Shown: positions 1 to 6,134 of the stretch, piece by piece
Layout of the letters: every line of letters begins with the position of its first letter
Numbering within the stretch: position 1 is the stretch's first letter
DNA from: Chromatiales bacterium
Lineage (GTDB): Bacteria > Pseudomonadota > Gammaproteobacteria > JACCYU01
Assembly (NCBI GenBank): GCA_031177845.1
Contig: JAPSGG010000092.1
Location: 1-6,409 of the forward strand
Reading direction: 5' to 3'
Length of the DNA stretch: 6,409 bases
Notes under the pieces: model-generated
Databases searched by the model: none
Seen by the model: the letters and a program-made list of their open reading frames with translations, nothing else
Told to the model about the DNA's origin: nothing
Translations under genes and position numbers: made by a program

Positions 1-111
1 TGGACAATATGTCTTGGCGACGGTAAGGCCGTGGCGCCCGATAAAGGCTGTGTGAAGACCTTCAGGGTGAAGGTTGAAAGCGACGAAGTTTTTCTAGCGC
101 TCGGCGCATAG
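1..111 (+). CDS. nirD: Nitrite reductase [NAD(P)H] small subunit NirD, C-terminal end (5' truncated by window)
   Basis: The open frame enters at base 1 and stops at TAG 109-111, giving the last 36 residues of a protein. It reads WTICLGDGKAV, then APDKGCVKTF, then RVKVESDEVFLAL. The pattern of a Trp, a 'GKAV' turn, 'PDxGCVKTFxVKVE' and a final hydrophobic strand is the usual end of NirD, the Rieske-fold small subunit of cytoplasmic assimilatory NAD(P)H nitrite reductase (nitrite to ammonium, with NirB). The rest of the domain lies upstream of the window, so its cluster-site residues cannot be checked. The narK gene downstream on the same strand supports the call. Identity rests on a short tail only. 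Another Rieske-fold small protein is the main alternative. Confidence 0.75.
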   Translation, partial: WTICLGDGKAVAPDKGCVKTFRVKVESDEVFLALGA

Positions 112-174
112 CCGTCGCCCTCATCCGGTCGCTCATCGAACCTCGCAAGACCGCTCTCCCTTCACTGCACCATC

Positions 175-192
175 AGCGCGCGCACGCGCGCT
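175..192 (+). other. GC-only inverted repeat downstream of nirD (possible transcript-end hairpin)
   Basis: AGCGCGCG-CA-CGCGCGCT is a perfect 18-bp dyad that would fold in RNA as a 7-bp stem with a GCAC tetraloop. It lies 63 bp after the nirD stop, where a transcript end would be expected. The tract that follows (TTTGCGTTCC) is only weakly T-rich, so it is not a textbook intrinsic terminator. It could instead protect the 3' end of the nirBD message. The alternating purine-pyrimidine run is also the sequence type that can adopt Z-DNA. Confidence 0.35.
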
Positions 193-309
193 TTGCGTTC
201 CAACATCATGCATGCGTGCCTGCCGAAGCACGCTGCCAGGCAAGCCCCGCGATGTCATAAGTTATTGTTCCAAAAGGATCTTATTAGACAAAACACGCTC
301 AACAGCCGG

Positions 310-326
310 CTGGCATAAGGCTTGCC
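310..326 (+). promoter_or_regulatory. Sigma-54 (RpoN) -24/-12 promoter candidate
   Basis: CTGGCATAAGGCTTGCC aligns base for base with the sigma-54 consensus YTGGCACGrNNNTTGCW. The invariant GG (312-313) and GC (324-325) have the required spacing, and mismatches occur only at consensus positions 7, 8 and 17. Transcription would begin near 336-337, leaving a leader of about 108 nt before the small ORF at 445 and reaching narK. Known biology: assimilatory nitrate/nitrite genes are often NtrC/sigma-54 activated. The link to this site is inferred. No clear NtrC dyad was found upstream. Confidence 0.55.
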
Positions 327-444
327 AAACCCCTCATCGGTGAACGCGGCTCCAAGTCACAGCCGATGCCTCCAGGCCCTTGTTGTCGCGCTCCATGCTT
401 GTTGGATCTGACGATCTTTGCTTGGACTTGAGTGGAGAAGCCTT

Positions 445-663
445 ATGAAACTTACCGCCAAAATCATACCGATCGATCAACGCCGCAGGCTCGCATTGGA
501 GAGAGCGCACGCGCAGGAGATCAAGGCGGCTTGCGCTGCGTTTCAGAATCTGGATACGAGGCATATGCCGAAATCTTTGGATTGGCCCAACAGCCATGGA
601 TCTCGCCAGCGCGTCGTCGTGTTGAAGTCATCCACGCGCAGCCTCGAAGGAAAAGGGTCATGA
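445..663 (+). CDS. Small basic hypothetical protein translationally coupled to narK
   Basis: The 72-residue frame starts MKLTAKIIPIDQRRR and ends SLEGKGS. I do not recognise it. The start is chosen because GGAGA at 434-438 sits 6 nt before the ATG at 445. Its TGA stop (661-663) overlaps the narK ATG (660-662) as ATGA, a classic translational-coupling junction. Residues about 10-39 look helical and charged, and the remainder is basic and serine-rich. No signal peptide, membrane segment or cysteine pair suggests a role. GC at third positions is about two thirds, compatible with a real gene but not decisive. The alternative is an accidental frame in the narK leader, since another frame (432-659) is also open here. 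Confidence 0.42.
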   Translation: MKLTAKIIPIDQRRRLALERAHAQEIKAACAAFQNLDTRHMPKSLDWPNSHGSRQRVVVLKSSTRSLEGKGS

Positions 664-2045
664 GGAGTCGGACGATCCAAGACTGGCGCCCCAACGATCC
701 GGCCTTCTGGGAATCTGCGGGCCGGTCGATCGCGCAACGCAACCTGATCTTTTCGATCTTCGCAGAGTTCCTAGGCTTCTCGGTATGGCTGGTATGGAGC
801 GTCGTGGCCGTGAACCTGAACGCCGCCGGATTCGATCTCACGACCGGACAACTGTTCTGGCTCATCTCGTTGCCGGCGCTGGTCGGGGCGACCCTGCGCC
901 TGCCTTATGGGGCGGCGGTGCCGATCTTCGGCGGACGCAATTTCACCGTGTTCAGCGCGGCGGTATTGCTCGTGCCCACAATCGGTTTGGCGGTGCTTGT
1001 GCAGAACCCGACCACGCCTTATTGGCTGATGCTATTGGTGGCAAGTACGGCGGGCTTAGGCGGCGGTAATTTCGCCGCCAGCATGGCGAACATCAGCTAC
1101 TTCTATCCCGACGCGAAAAAGGGATGGGCGCTGGGCCTGAATGCGGCCGGCGGCAACATCGGCGTGAGCTTCGTACAGCTGGTCGTACCGGCCGTGATCG
1201 GTCTCGGCATACTGGCCTTGGGCGGAGCCGCCGCGGGCACGACGCTGCGCCTAGAATGGGCCGGCTGGATGTGGGTGCCGCTGATCACGGCCGCCACGCT
1301 CTGCGCCTGGTTTTTCATGGACAACCTGTCCGTGTCACGGGCGAGCCTGCGCGAGCAGGCGGTGATCCTACGGCGCTCGCACACCTGGCGGATCTCGTTT
1401 CTCTATATCGGCACCTTCGGCTCATTCATTGGCTATTCGGCCGCCCTGCCGTTGCTCATCAAATTGCAGTTTCCGGAGATGAACCCTCTGCAGTTCGCAT
1501 TTCTAGGACCGCTCGTCGGGTCGGTGGCGCGCCCGTTCGGCGGCTGGCTCAGTGATCGCTACGGTGGTGCGACGGTCACCTTCTGGAATTTCCTCGTGAT
1601 GCTGGCCGCGGCGCTTGGTGTAATCGCCGTGCTCGCCAGCGGCTCGTTCGCCGCGTTCCTGGCGCTGTTCATGCTGCTGTTTGTCACCACCGGCATCGGC
1701 AACGGATCGACCTTCCGCATCGTGCCGACGGTGTTCCTGCGCGACCGGCTGGCCGAGGCTAACGGTAAAGGCGAAACCGAGCGTGCAACGGCCGAGCGGG
1801 CAGGACGCTTCGAGGCGGCCGCGGTACTGGCCTTCAGCTCGGCAGTCGGTGCCTATGGCGGCTTTCTAATCCCGCAGGGCTTCAGCCGCTCGATCACGGC
1901 CACCGGTGGGCCAGAGTTTGCGCTGTTGATCTTTGCAATCTTTTACATCGCCTGCTTGGCGTTAACCTGGTGGTGCTACGTGCGCACGGAGAGTGACGCG
2001 CTACAAGCGATGCCAGCTGAGGGCGCGCTGGCCGAGCAGAGCTGA
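660..2045 (+). CDS. narK: Nitrate/nitrite transporter of the NarK family (MFS)
   Basis: This 461-residue inner-membrane protein imports nitrate and/or exchanges nitrite, and is close to the length of E. coli NarK. Hydrophobic segments fit the 12-helix MFS fold. Both nitrate-signature loops are visible: GLGGGNFAASMANISYF at about 131-147 and GIGNGSTFRIVP at 344-355. The two substrate-binding arginines of the family appear as R80 (LRLPYG) and R290 (SVARPFGGWLSDRYGG). The frame stays open back to 432, but the 76 extra residues are low-similarity and non-hydrophobic. I start at ATG 660, preceded by a GAAGGAAAAGGG purine run (646-657), where the conserved N-terminus begins (WRPNDPAFW, then RNL and the first helix). 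The start overlaps the small ORF stop by 4 nt. A sigma-54-like promoter lies upstream. Nitrate/H+ symport versus nitrate/nitrite antiport cannot be decided here. Confidence 0.93.
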   Translation: MRSRTIQDWRPNDPAFWESAGRSIAQRNLIFSIFAEFLGFSVWLVWSVVAVNLNAAGFDLTTGQLFWLISLPALVGATLRLPYGAAVPIFGGRNFTVFSAAVLLVPTIGLAVLVQNPTTPYWLMLLVASTAGLGGGNFAASMANISYFYPDAKKGWALGLNAAGGNIGVSFVQLVVPAVIGLGILALGGAAAGTTLRLEWAGWMWVPLITAATLCAWFFMDNLSVSRASLREQAVILRRSHTWRISFLYIGTFGSFIGYSAALPLLIKLQFPEMNPLQFAFLGPLVGSVARPFGGWLSDRYGGATVTFWNFLVMLAAALGVIAVLASGSFAAFLALFMLLFVTTGIGNGSTFRIVPTVFLRDRLAEANGKGETERATAERAGRFEAAAVLAFSSAVGAYGGFLIPQGFSRSITATGGPEFALLIFAIFYIACLALTWWCYVRTESDALQAMPAEGALAEQS

Positions 2046-2112
2046 AGTGCCAGTCATGCGTTTGAGCATGGATGGCCGCCAGATCTCACCGCGATCAACT
2101 GAACTTGTACTC

Positions 2113-2126
2113 TACGCGTCCGCGTA
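2113..2126. promoter_or_regulatory. 14-bp dyad just upstream of the porin ribosome-binding site
   Basis: TACGCG-TC-CGCGTA is a perfect inverted repeat located 8 bp before the strong Shine-Dalgarno AAGGAG (2135-2140). It could be an operator or a small structure in the porin mRNA leader. No good -35/-10 pair was found in the 103-bp gap, and the only hairpin after narK (CATGC-N6-GCATG, 2055-2070) is weak. Read-through from narK into the porin is therefore possible. Confidence 0.3.
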
Positions 2127-2148
2127 TGGGACTTAAGGAGACATTCGC

Positions 2149-3465
2149 ATGCGTTCAAATCTTGGATGCGTTGCGAGAGCCGCAATGGGAATCTGCTTGA
2201 CCGCCGGTGCCAGTACTGCCCCGGCCACGGCCGACGATCTGTGGCGGGCGCTAACCGGCGGTCAGGCGGACCTCTACCTGCGTTACCGCTACGAGCATGT
2301 TGAGGATGATGGGCTGCCGCCTGTCGAGGATGCCGACGCCAACACTCTGCGTACGGCGCTCGGTTATCGGACCGGCGCCTTTTATGGCTTCGATGCTTAT
2401 CTCCAGTTCGAGGACGTGCGCGCGATCGGCAATGACCTGTACAACGACGGCGGCACCAATGGGGTGCTCGATCGCGCAGTCGTCGTCGATCCTGAAGGTA
2501 CGGAGATCAATCAGGCTTACCTGAGCTTTACCGGCCTGCCCGAGACCGAGCTGCGCGCGGGGCGCCAGGAGATCACGCACCGTCCGGACCCCCTGCATCG
2601 CTATCTGGGCAACATCCTGTGGCGGCAGAACTGGCAGAGCTTCGATGCGTTTCGTCTCAACAGCATGGTGCTGCCCGACACCAGCATCGACTACGCCTAT
2701 ATCTATAACGTCAACCGCATCTTCGGCGAGGATAATCCGCTGCCCGATCGTTCCGACTATCGCATGGACAGCCATGCGATCAAGTTCAACTACATGGGCC
2801 TTGAGTGGGCCCAGCTGGAAGCCTATTCGTACCTGCTAGATTTCGACAGCGCCGCCTCGGAGTTTCTCTCGACGGCGACCTACGGCGGACGCGCCCAGGG
2901 CAGCGTCGCACTCGGCGACACCGGCCTCGGGACAGTCTACGCCGCAGAGGTCGCCTATCAGAAGGACTATGGTGACAACCTGAACGACATCGATTTGAAC
3001 TACTACTTGGGCGAGCTCGGGATCACCCAGGGATTCGAGAGCGCCGCTGTCGCATCGCTTACCGCCAAAATCAATTACGAGTTACTGGAGGGCAATGGCG
3101 CGAGCGCGTTTCAGACGCCGCTCGGCACCAATCATGCCTTCCAAGGTTGGGCAGACCGCTTCCTGCTCACGCCGGCAGATGGTGTCGAGGACATTTACGG
3201 CACACTGGCGGCCTCGATCTTCGGCGCCAATCTCATGCTCGTATATCACCAGTTATCGGCGGACAACGACGGCTATGACTACGGCTCGGAGTGGGACGCG
3301 GTGCTGACCAAAACCTTTGCCGAGCACTATACCCTCGGCCTCAAGTACGCCGCGTACGATGGCGACGCCAACATCTTTAATCTCGCGCGCAATGGCGCCG
3401 AGAGCACGGGCAAGCAGGCCTTCGATCTGACCAAGGCCTGGGCATGGATCGAGATCAAGTTCTAG
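2149..3465 (+). CDS. Outer-membrane beta-barrel porin, alginate-export (Alginate_exp) family
   Basis: This 438-residue precursor has a signal peptide: Arg residues near the N-terminus, a hydrophobic core around GICLTAG, and a likely cut after APATA at about residue 28. The mature part is dense in alternating aromatic strands and ends in IEIKF, the terminal-Phe signal of outer-membrane barrels. Family-like blocks are DLYLRYRYEH (41-50), LRAGRQEI (135-142), WRQNWQSFDAFRLN (158-171) and FQTPLGTNHAFQGWADRFL (321-339). The start has AAGGAG 8 nt upstream. The family name comes from alginate secretion porins, but many members sit beside transporters unrelated to alginate. Next to narK, an anion channel passing nitrate/nitrite is a reasonable inference. 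The substrate is unproven. Confidence 0.8.
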   Translation: MRSNLGCVARAAMGICLTAGASTAPATADDLWRALTGGQADLYLRYRYEHVEDDGLPPVEDADANTLRTALGYRTGAFYGFDAYLQFEDVRAIGNDLYNDGGTNGVLDRAVVVDPEGTEINQAYLSFTGLPETELRAGRQEITHRPDPLHRYLGNILWRQNWQSFDAFRLNSMVLPDTSIDYAYIYNVNRIFGEDNPLPDRSDYRMDSHAIKFNYMGLEWAQLEAYSYLLDFDSAASEFLSTATYGGRAQGSVALGDTGLGTVYAAEVAYQKDYGDNLNDIDLNYYLGELGITQGFESAAVASLTAKINYELLEGNGASAFQTPLGTNHAFQGWADRFLLTPADGVEDIYGTLAASIFGANLMLVYHQLSADNDGYDYGSEWDAVLTKTFAEHYTLGLKYAAYDGDANIFNLARNGAESTGKQAFDLTKAWAWIEIKF

Positions 3466-3540
3466 CTTCGGCTCGACGTGGTTCTCTTTGCAGATAACAC
3501 ATGATGACGCAGCATTGGGACGAACACACCGTCGTTCCGC

Positions 3541-5079
3541 TTAAGCAAATACCCGCGACACGCCACCGCGGCGCGGATCGCCCGCGCCCTGGGCATCCCG
3601 CCCCGCATGCCCCACCGTGTGCGCACCGCCGAAGAAGAGATTCAAGGCTGGCCATATCTTATGTTCCGGGAAATCGGTCAGCAGCGGCTTGAGGCGCTCG
3701 ATGTCGTGCCCGCCCTCGATGCTGAGCCGGTCGTCCTCCAGGTGAATGCGCGGGCTGCACACCGCGGTCTCCACGTCCATCCGGAAATCGATGAGGTTAA
3801 CCAGCACCTGCAGGATCGCGGTGCGGATGCGGTTCGAGCCGCCCGAGCCGGTCGCGATCAATTCGTCGGGCCGCAATACGAGGCTCGGCGACATCATCGA
3901 ACTCATGCGGCTTCCCACCGGCCAACCGTGCAGGCCGTGTGGACTCAGATCATCCTCACCCAGCATGTTATTCAGCATAATGCCCGTACCCGGCACGATC
4001 GCGCCGCAACCTTCGCCATTGGATACGCTTAAAGAAGCCGCATTGCCGACAGCGTCGATCACGCTTATGTGCGTGGTGCCGCGTGATACGCTCGCACGAC
4101 CTTTGATCTGTCGGCGGTAGAAGTTCAGGTACTTCGGATCCAGCAGCCGCTCCGCATCGAGGTAACCGTCGGTCCGAAGCGTATCCACGCGCGCTTGACC
4201 TGTCAGGGCCATCGCCTCGGCAAGCCACCGCAGGTGCTCTACGGAGCCGAAGGAATACGAGCCCGGGTCCGAGTGTTCCAAAAGCTCGAGCGCAAAGGCG
4301 ATCAGGATTCCGCCGGAGGAGGGCGGCGGGTTGGTCATCACCGTCGCGTCGCGGTAACGGACCACCAGCGGCTCGCGCAGCACCACTTCATAGCGCTCGA
4401 GATCTTCACGCTTGATCTGCCCGCCATGCAGCTCGCAGTCGCGCGCGATGAGCTTCGCGATCTCGCCGCGGTAGAACAGGTCTTCGCCTTCGATTGCCAG
4501 CGCGTCCAAGGTGTCGGCCATCTCGGCCTGGCGGATCATGTCGCCCTCGGCCAGTCGCCCGTCCGGGCCGCTGCCGCCGAAGATCGCGCGCGCCGCCTTC
4601 GTCGCGGTATAGATCGGATGCACAATGCCCGCGATATAGGCCGACAGCGCATTCATGCGCACGCCCTCGCGCGCATACTCCACGGCGGGTACGCACAGCT
4701 CGCGCATCGGCATGGAACACAGGCGCCGGTGGATCTCGAACATGCCCTTGACGGAGCCGGGCGTGGCGATCGCGCCCTGACCGATGTGGAAGATCTGCTT
4801 TGCAGTGCCAAAATCGAGTGCGACCGGCTGCAGATCCAGCGATTCCGGTGGCCGCTTGTGCCTTGGTGTCTGAACGAAGAAGTCGAAGACCATCGGCCGT
4901 GCGCCGGCGGGCCTTGCCAACAAGAAACCGCCGCCGCCCAACGACGTCAATACCGGCTCGGCCGCACAGGCCGCGAAATGCGCCGCCACGATCGCATCGA
5001 ACGCGTTGCCGCCCTCGCGCAGCACCATCTCCGCGGCCTGCGCCGTGAGTTCATGGCCGGCGGCGATCACGCTACGCAT
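3541..5079 (-). CDS. ggt: Gamma-glutamyltransferase / glutathione hydrolase family protein
   Basis: This 512-residue Ntn-hydrolase of the GGT family would self-cleave before T335 (RGT-THISVIDAVGNA), giving a large chain of 334 residues and a small chain of 178 with Thr335 as nucleophile. Other family marks are an N-terminal EGGNAFDAIVA, LGGGGFLL (47-54), GAIATPGSVKGM (102-113), PPPSSGGI (251-258), GIMLNNML (366-373), RMSSMMSP (391-398), GSGGSNRI (411-418) and a terminal GAGDPRRGG. Two points are unusual. No signal peptide precedes the domain, so it is probably cytoplasmic. Only about 11 residues separate DDLS from RMSSM, so the lid loop of E. coli GGT is absent, as in Bacillus-type or acylase-like members. 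The start has GGGAG 7 nt upstream and lies 27 nt after the NTF2-like gene. The substrate (glutathione, another gamma-glutamyl compound, or an acyl amide) is not determined. Confidence 0.88.
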   Translation of the reverse strand: MRSVIAAGHELTAQAAEMVLREGGNAFDAIVAAHFAACAAEPVLTSLGGGGFLLARPAGARPMVFDFFVQTPRHKRPPESLDLQPVALDFGTAKQIFHIGQGAIATPGSVKGMFEIHRRLCSMPMRELCVPAVEYAREGVRMNALSAYIAGIVHPIYTATKAARAIFGGSGPDGRLAEGDMIRQAEMADTLDALAIEGEDLFYRGEIAKLIARDCELHGGQIKREDLERYEVVLREPLVVRYRDATVMTNPPPSSGGILIAFALELLEHSDPGSYSFGSVEHLRWLAEAMALTGQARVDTLRTDGYLDAERLLDPKYLNFYRRQIKGRASVSRGTTHISVIDAVGNAASLSVSNGEGCGAIVPGTGIMLNNMLGEDDLSPHGLHGWPVGSRMSSMMSPSLVLRPDELIATGSGGSNRIRTAILQVLVNLIDFRMDVETAVCSPRIHLEDDRLSIEGGHDIERLKPLLTDFPEHKIWPALNLFFGGAHTVGHAGRDAQGAGDPRRGGVSRVFA

Positions 5080-5106
5080 TGGTCTACTCCCAGCCTGCGC
5101 GTGAGG

Positions 5107-5529
5107 TCAGTGCAGAATTGTGGATCCCGAACCTGCAGCACGCGTCTCCGGTTCCGGCGAGGCATGATGCAGGGTCATACGCCAGCTGCCATGCACGAAC
5201 TGATACAGGTTGGTCGCCAGCATCACGCCCTGCGGGACCCCGTCCACCCGAATGTATTCTCTGAGCACATGAATGCTGAGCAGCGCGTCGCGCGTGCGGC
5301 GGCTGTCCTTGAGAGTGAACTTGAGACGCACACCGGGCGCGAAGATCTGCTCCCAACTGGCGCGGATTTCACCGCGACCGAGCAGCCGCGGACCTTCCGG
5401 ATGGATGCAGATGATCGACTCATCGTCGGCCCACACCTGCATCATGGCTTCGATGTCGGCACGCTCGAAGGCAGAATAGAATGCCGCCTCCGCGGCCTGC
5501 GGCGTTGCGAAGTGGGGTGGCTCCCTCAT
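5107..5529 (-). CDS. NTF2/SnoaL-like fold protein (possible isomerase or ligand-binding subunit)
   Basis: This 140-residue protein has the NTF2-like layout: an N-terminal helix pair (QAAEAAFYSAFERADIEAMM, 11-30), then VWADDESIICIHPEGPRLLGR (32-52), a helix IRASWEQIFAP, and three to four strands ending in VMLATNLYQFVHGSWRMTLHHASP (102-125). The block 'VWADDExxxCIHPxGPRLxGRxxIRxSW' followed by a 'WRMxLHHASP' end typifies a common bacterial SnoaL-like subgroup with no assigned reaction. An in-frame TAG a few codons upstream bounds the start at 5529. The ribosome-binding site is poor. It is the first gene of an apparent two-gene unit with the gamma-glutamyltransferase 27 nt downstream, so the two are probably co-expressed. 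Whether they act together is unknown. Confidence 0.82.
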   Translation of the reverse strand: MREPPHFATPQAAEAAFYSAFERADIEAMMQVWADDESIICIHPEGPRLLGRGEIRASWEQIFAPGVRLKFTLKDSRRTRDALLSIHVLREYIRVDGVPQGVMLATNLYQFVHGSWRMTLHHASPEPETRAAGSGSTILH

Positions 5530-5637
5530 CCAGAGCTACTTTCTGCGATTGAACTGAAGCGCTTGGGAGCGACGTAAGTGAAGCATGCTTGCCCTATCCT
5601 AACAGCGATCCTGACAACGATGTGTGAATCGCGCCAG

Positions 5638-5665
5638 AGTATAAAACGACACGCCTCGGGGCGAA
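5638..5665 (-). promoter_or_regulatory. Weak sigma-70-like promoter candidate for the NTF2-like/ggt unit
   Basis: On the minus strand TATACT (5643-5638) matches five of six bases of the -10 consensus. The -35 is poor (TTCGCC, 5665-5660, at 16-bp spacing). Transcription would start near 5631, about 100 nt before the NTF2-like ATG. The position is right but the match is weak. Confidence 0.25.
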
Positions 5666-5807
5666 ATCCTGAATAATTCCTGTGGTGTGGCGCAGGCCAT
5701 GCACCGGCCGCGCTACTCCTTTCCATTAAAAGCGTCTATCAGCAATTATGTGCCGACCGACGTGCCTTCGCTAAAGGATTGCGACTTACGACAATGCGAG
5801 GCTATTC

Positions 5808-5951
5808 CTAGATGATCTCGAACAGCAGCGAGTCCGTAGATGTCTGACCGAATATATCGGTCAAGCGTACGCGCATACCGCGCTCGTCGCGCGGGACGCT
5901 TCACGGACCCAGAAGAAAGATCTTGCCGAAGCTCGCCTCTTTGTGTTTCAT
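5808..5951 (-). pseudogene. Remnant of an unidentified small gene, interrupted by an in-frame TGA
   Basis: Reading the minus strand from ATG 5951 gives MKHKEASFGKIFLLGP, then a TGA at 5903-5901, then SVPRDERGMRVRL and TDIFGQTSTDSLLFEII, and a final TAG at 5810-5808. The stretch after the TGA has well-balanced protein-like composition. GC by codon position on this strand (roughly 52, 40 and 73 percent for positions 1, 2, 3) is the gradient expected of a real gene in a GC-rich genome. The plus-strand reading of the same triplets is also open but has no usual start codon and a poorer GC3. No Shine-Dalgarno precedes the ATG. I do not recognise the family. It is probably a decaying or truncated gene. 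TGA read-through is a remote alternative. Confidence 0.38.
5845..5863. promoter_or_regulatory. 19-bp dyad TGACCGA-N5-TCGGTCA
   Basis: TGACCGAATATATCGGTCA has two perfect 7-bp arms around an AT-only 5-bp spacer, a typical shape for a dimeric repressor site. It lies about 280 bp upstream of the Rieske gene and inside the putative minus-strand remnant. No regulator gene is in the window, and the binding protein is unknown. Confidence 0.35.
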
Positions 5952-5995
5952 GGCAATTAATGATTCATGACTTTAGGATGAATGTTTTCGCAAAC

Positions 5996-6042
5996 GGCAA
6001 TGGACGCAACACCTGATGAGCAGGTATTGCCAAACGATTGGC
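5996..6042. repeat. Nested inverted repeats upstream of the Rieske gene
   Basis: GGCAAT (5996-6001) pairs with ATTGCC (6026-6031), enclosing ACCTG-ATGAG-CAGGT (6011-6025) with a 9-nt bulge on one side. A second dyad, GCCAA-ACGA-TTGGC (6029-6042), overlaps the right arm, and CAAACG occurs twice (5991-5996 and 6031-6036). This could be a compound regulator site or a structured leader. It is about 100 bp before the Rieske start. Confidence 0.35.
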
Positions 6043-6066
6043 GGCCTGTGGCGAACGCTATGATAA

Positions 6067-6081
6067 TTGAGATTGTCTCAA
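6067..6081. promoter_or_regulatory. Perfect dyad TTGAGA-TTG-TCTCAA next to a TATGAT -10 candidate
   Basis: TTGAGATTGTCTCAA has 6-bp perfect arms. It begins 3 bp after TATGAT (6059-6064), a good -10 hexamer whose best -35 (TTGGCG, 6038-6043) has a short 15-bp spacer. An operator at that position would overlap the transcription start. It resembles but does not match an FNR box: total length is 15 rather than 14 and the half-sites are TTGAG rather than TTGAT. Confidence 0.38.
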
Positions 6082-6118
6082 CCACAGTGCCCTATGGAGG
6101 CGCGTCCTAGGCTTTCCC

Positions 6119-6134
6119 AATGATTGATGTCATT
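6119..6134. promoter_or_regulatory. Dyad AATGA-N6-TCATT just before the Rieske start
   Basis: AATGATTGATGTCATT has 5-bp perfect arms and ends 8 bp before the ATG at 6143, occupying the place where a ribosome-binding site should be. It is short and could be chance. It is reported because it is the last of a series of dyads in this leader. Confidence 0.25.

Larger units (their letters stand above)
112..444 (+). other. Intergenic region between nirD and the narK unit
   Basis: This 333-bp stretch holds no convincing gene. From left to right it contains a GC-rich inverted repeat at 175-192, an imperfect dyad with arms GCGTGC and GCACGC at about 214-233, an AT-rich patch at about 252-294 that could be a bending or protein-binding site, and a sigma-54-type promoter match at 310-326. 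I looked for a paired NtrC enhancer (TGCACC-N5-GGTGCA type) and found only a single half-site, TGCACC at 166-171. I saw no good FNR box. Confidence 0.6.

Noticed and set aside
166..233. NtrC enhancer upstream of the sigma-54 promoter
   Set aside because: A single TGCACC half-site (166-171) and a reversed-orientation GCGTGC/GCACGC pair are present, but no dyad with the expected GCAC to GTGC arrangement and spacing.
432..659. A 76-residue N-terminal extension of NarK
   Set aside because: The frame is open, but the extension is hydrophilic and unlike NarK N-termini. The conserved N-terminus starts just after ATG 660, which has its own purine-rich ribosome-binding site.
2251..2775. A 174-codon open frame antisense to the porin
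   Set aside because: It lies entirely inside the porin gene, has no domain features, and is explained by codon bias of the sense gene.
4195..5577. A 460-codon open frame on the + strand, antisense to the GGT and NTF2-like genes
   Set aside because: Its product has no recognisable domain and is rich in Arg, His and Ala, as expected of an antisense shadow in GC-rich DNA. The minus strand carries two clear protein families over the same bases.
5699..5815. A 38-codon + strand ORF starting MHRPRYSF
   Set aside because: It has only a weak, too-close AGG as ribosome-binding site, no recognisable features and ordinary length for chance.
6067..6081. FNR/ANR box reading of TTGAGATTGTCTCAA
   Set aside because: The half-sites and spacing do not match TTGAT-N4-ATCAA: the dyad is one base too long and has G instead of T at the fifth position. 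It is kept only as an unassigned dyad.
6094..6123. A 9-codon leader peptide ORF (MEARPRLSQ) before the Rieske gene
   Set aside because: There is no ribosome-binding site and no run of a regulatory amino acid. An ORF this short is expected by chance.
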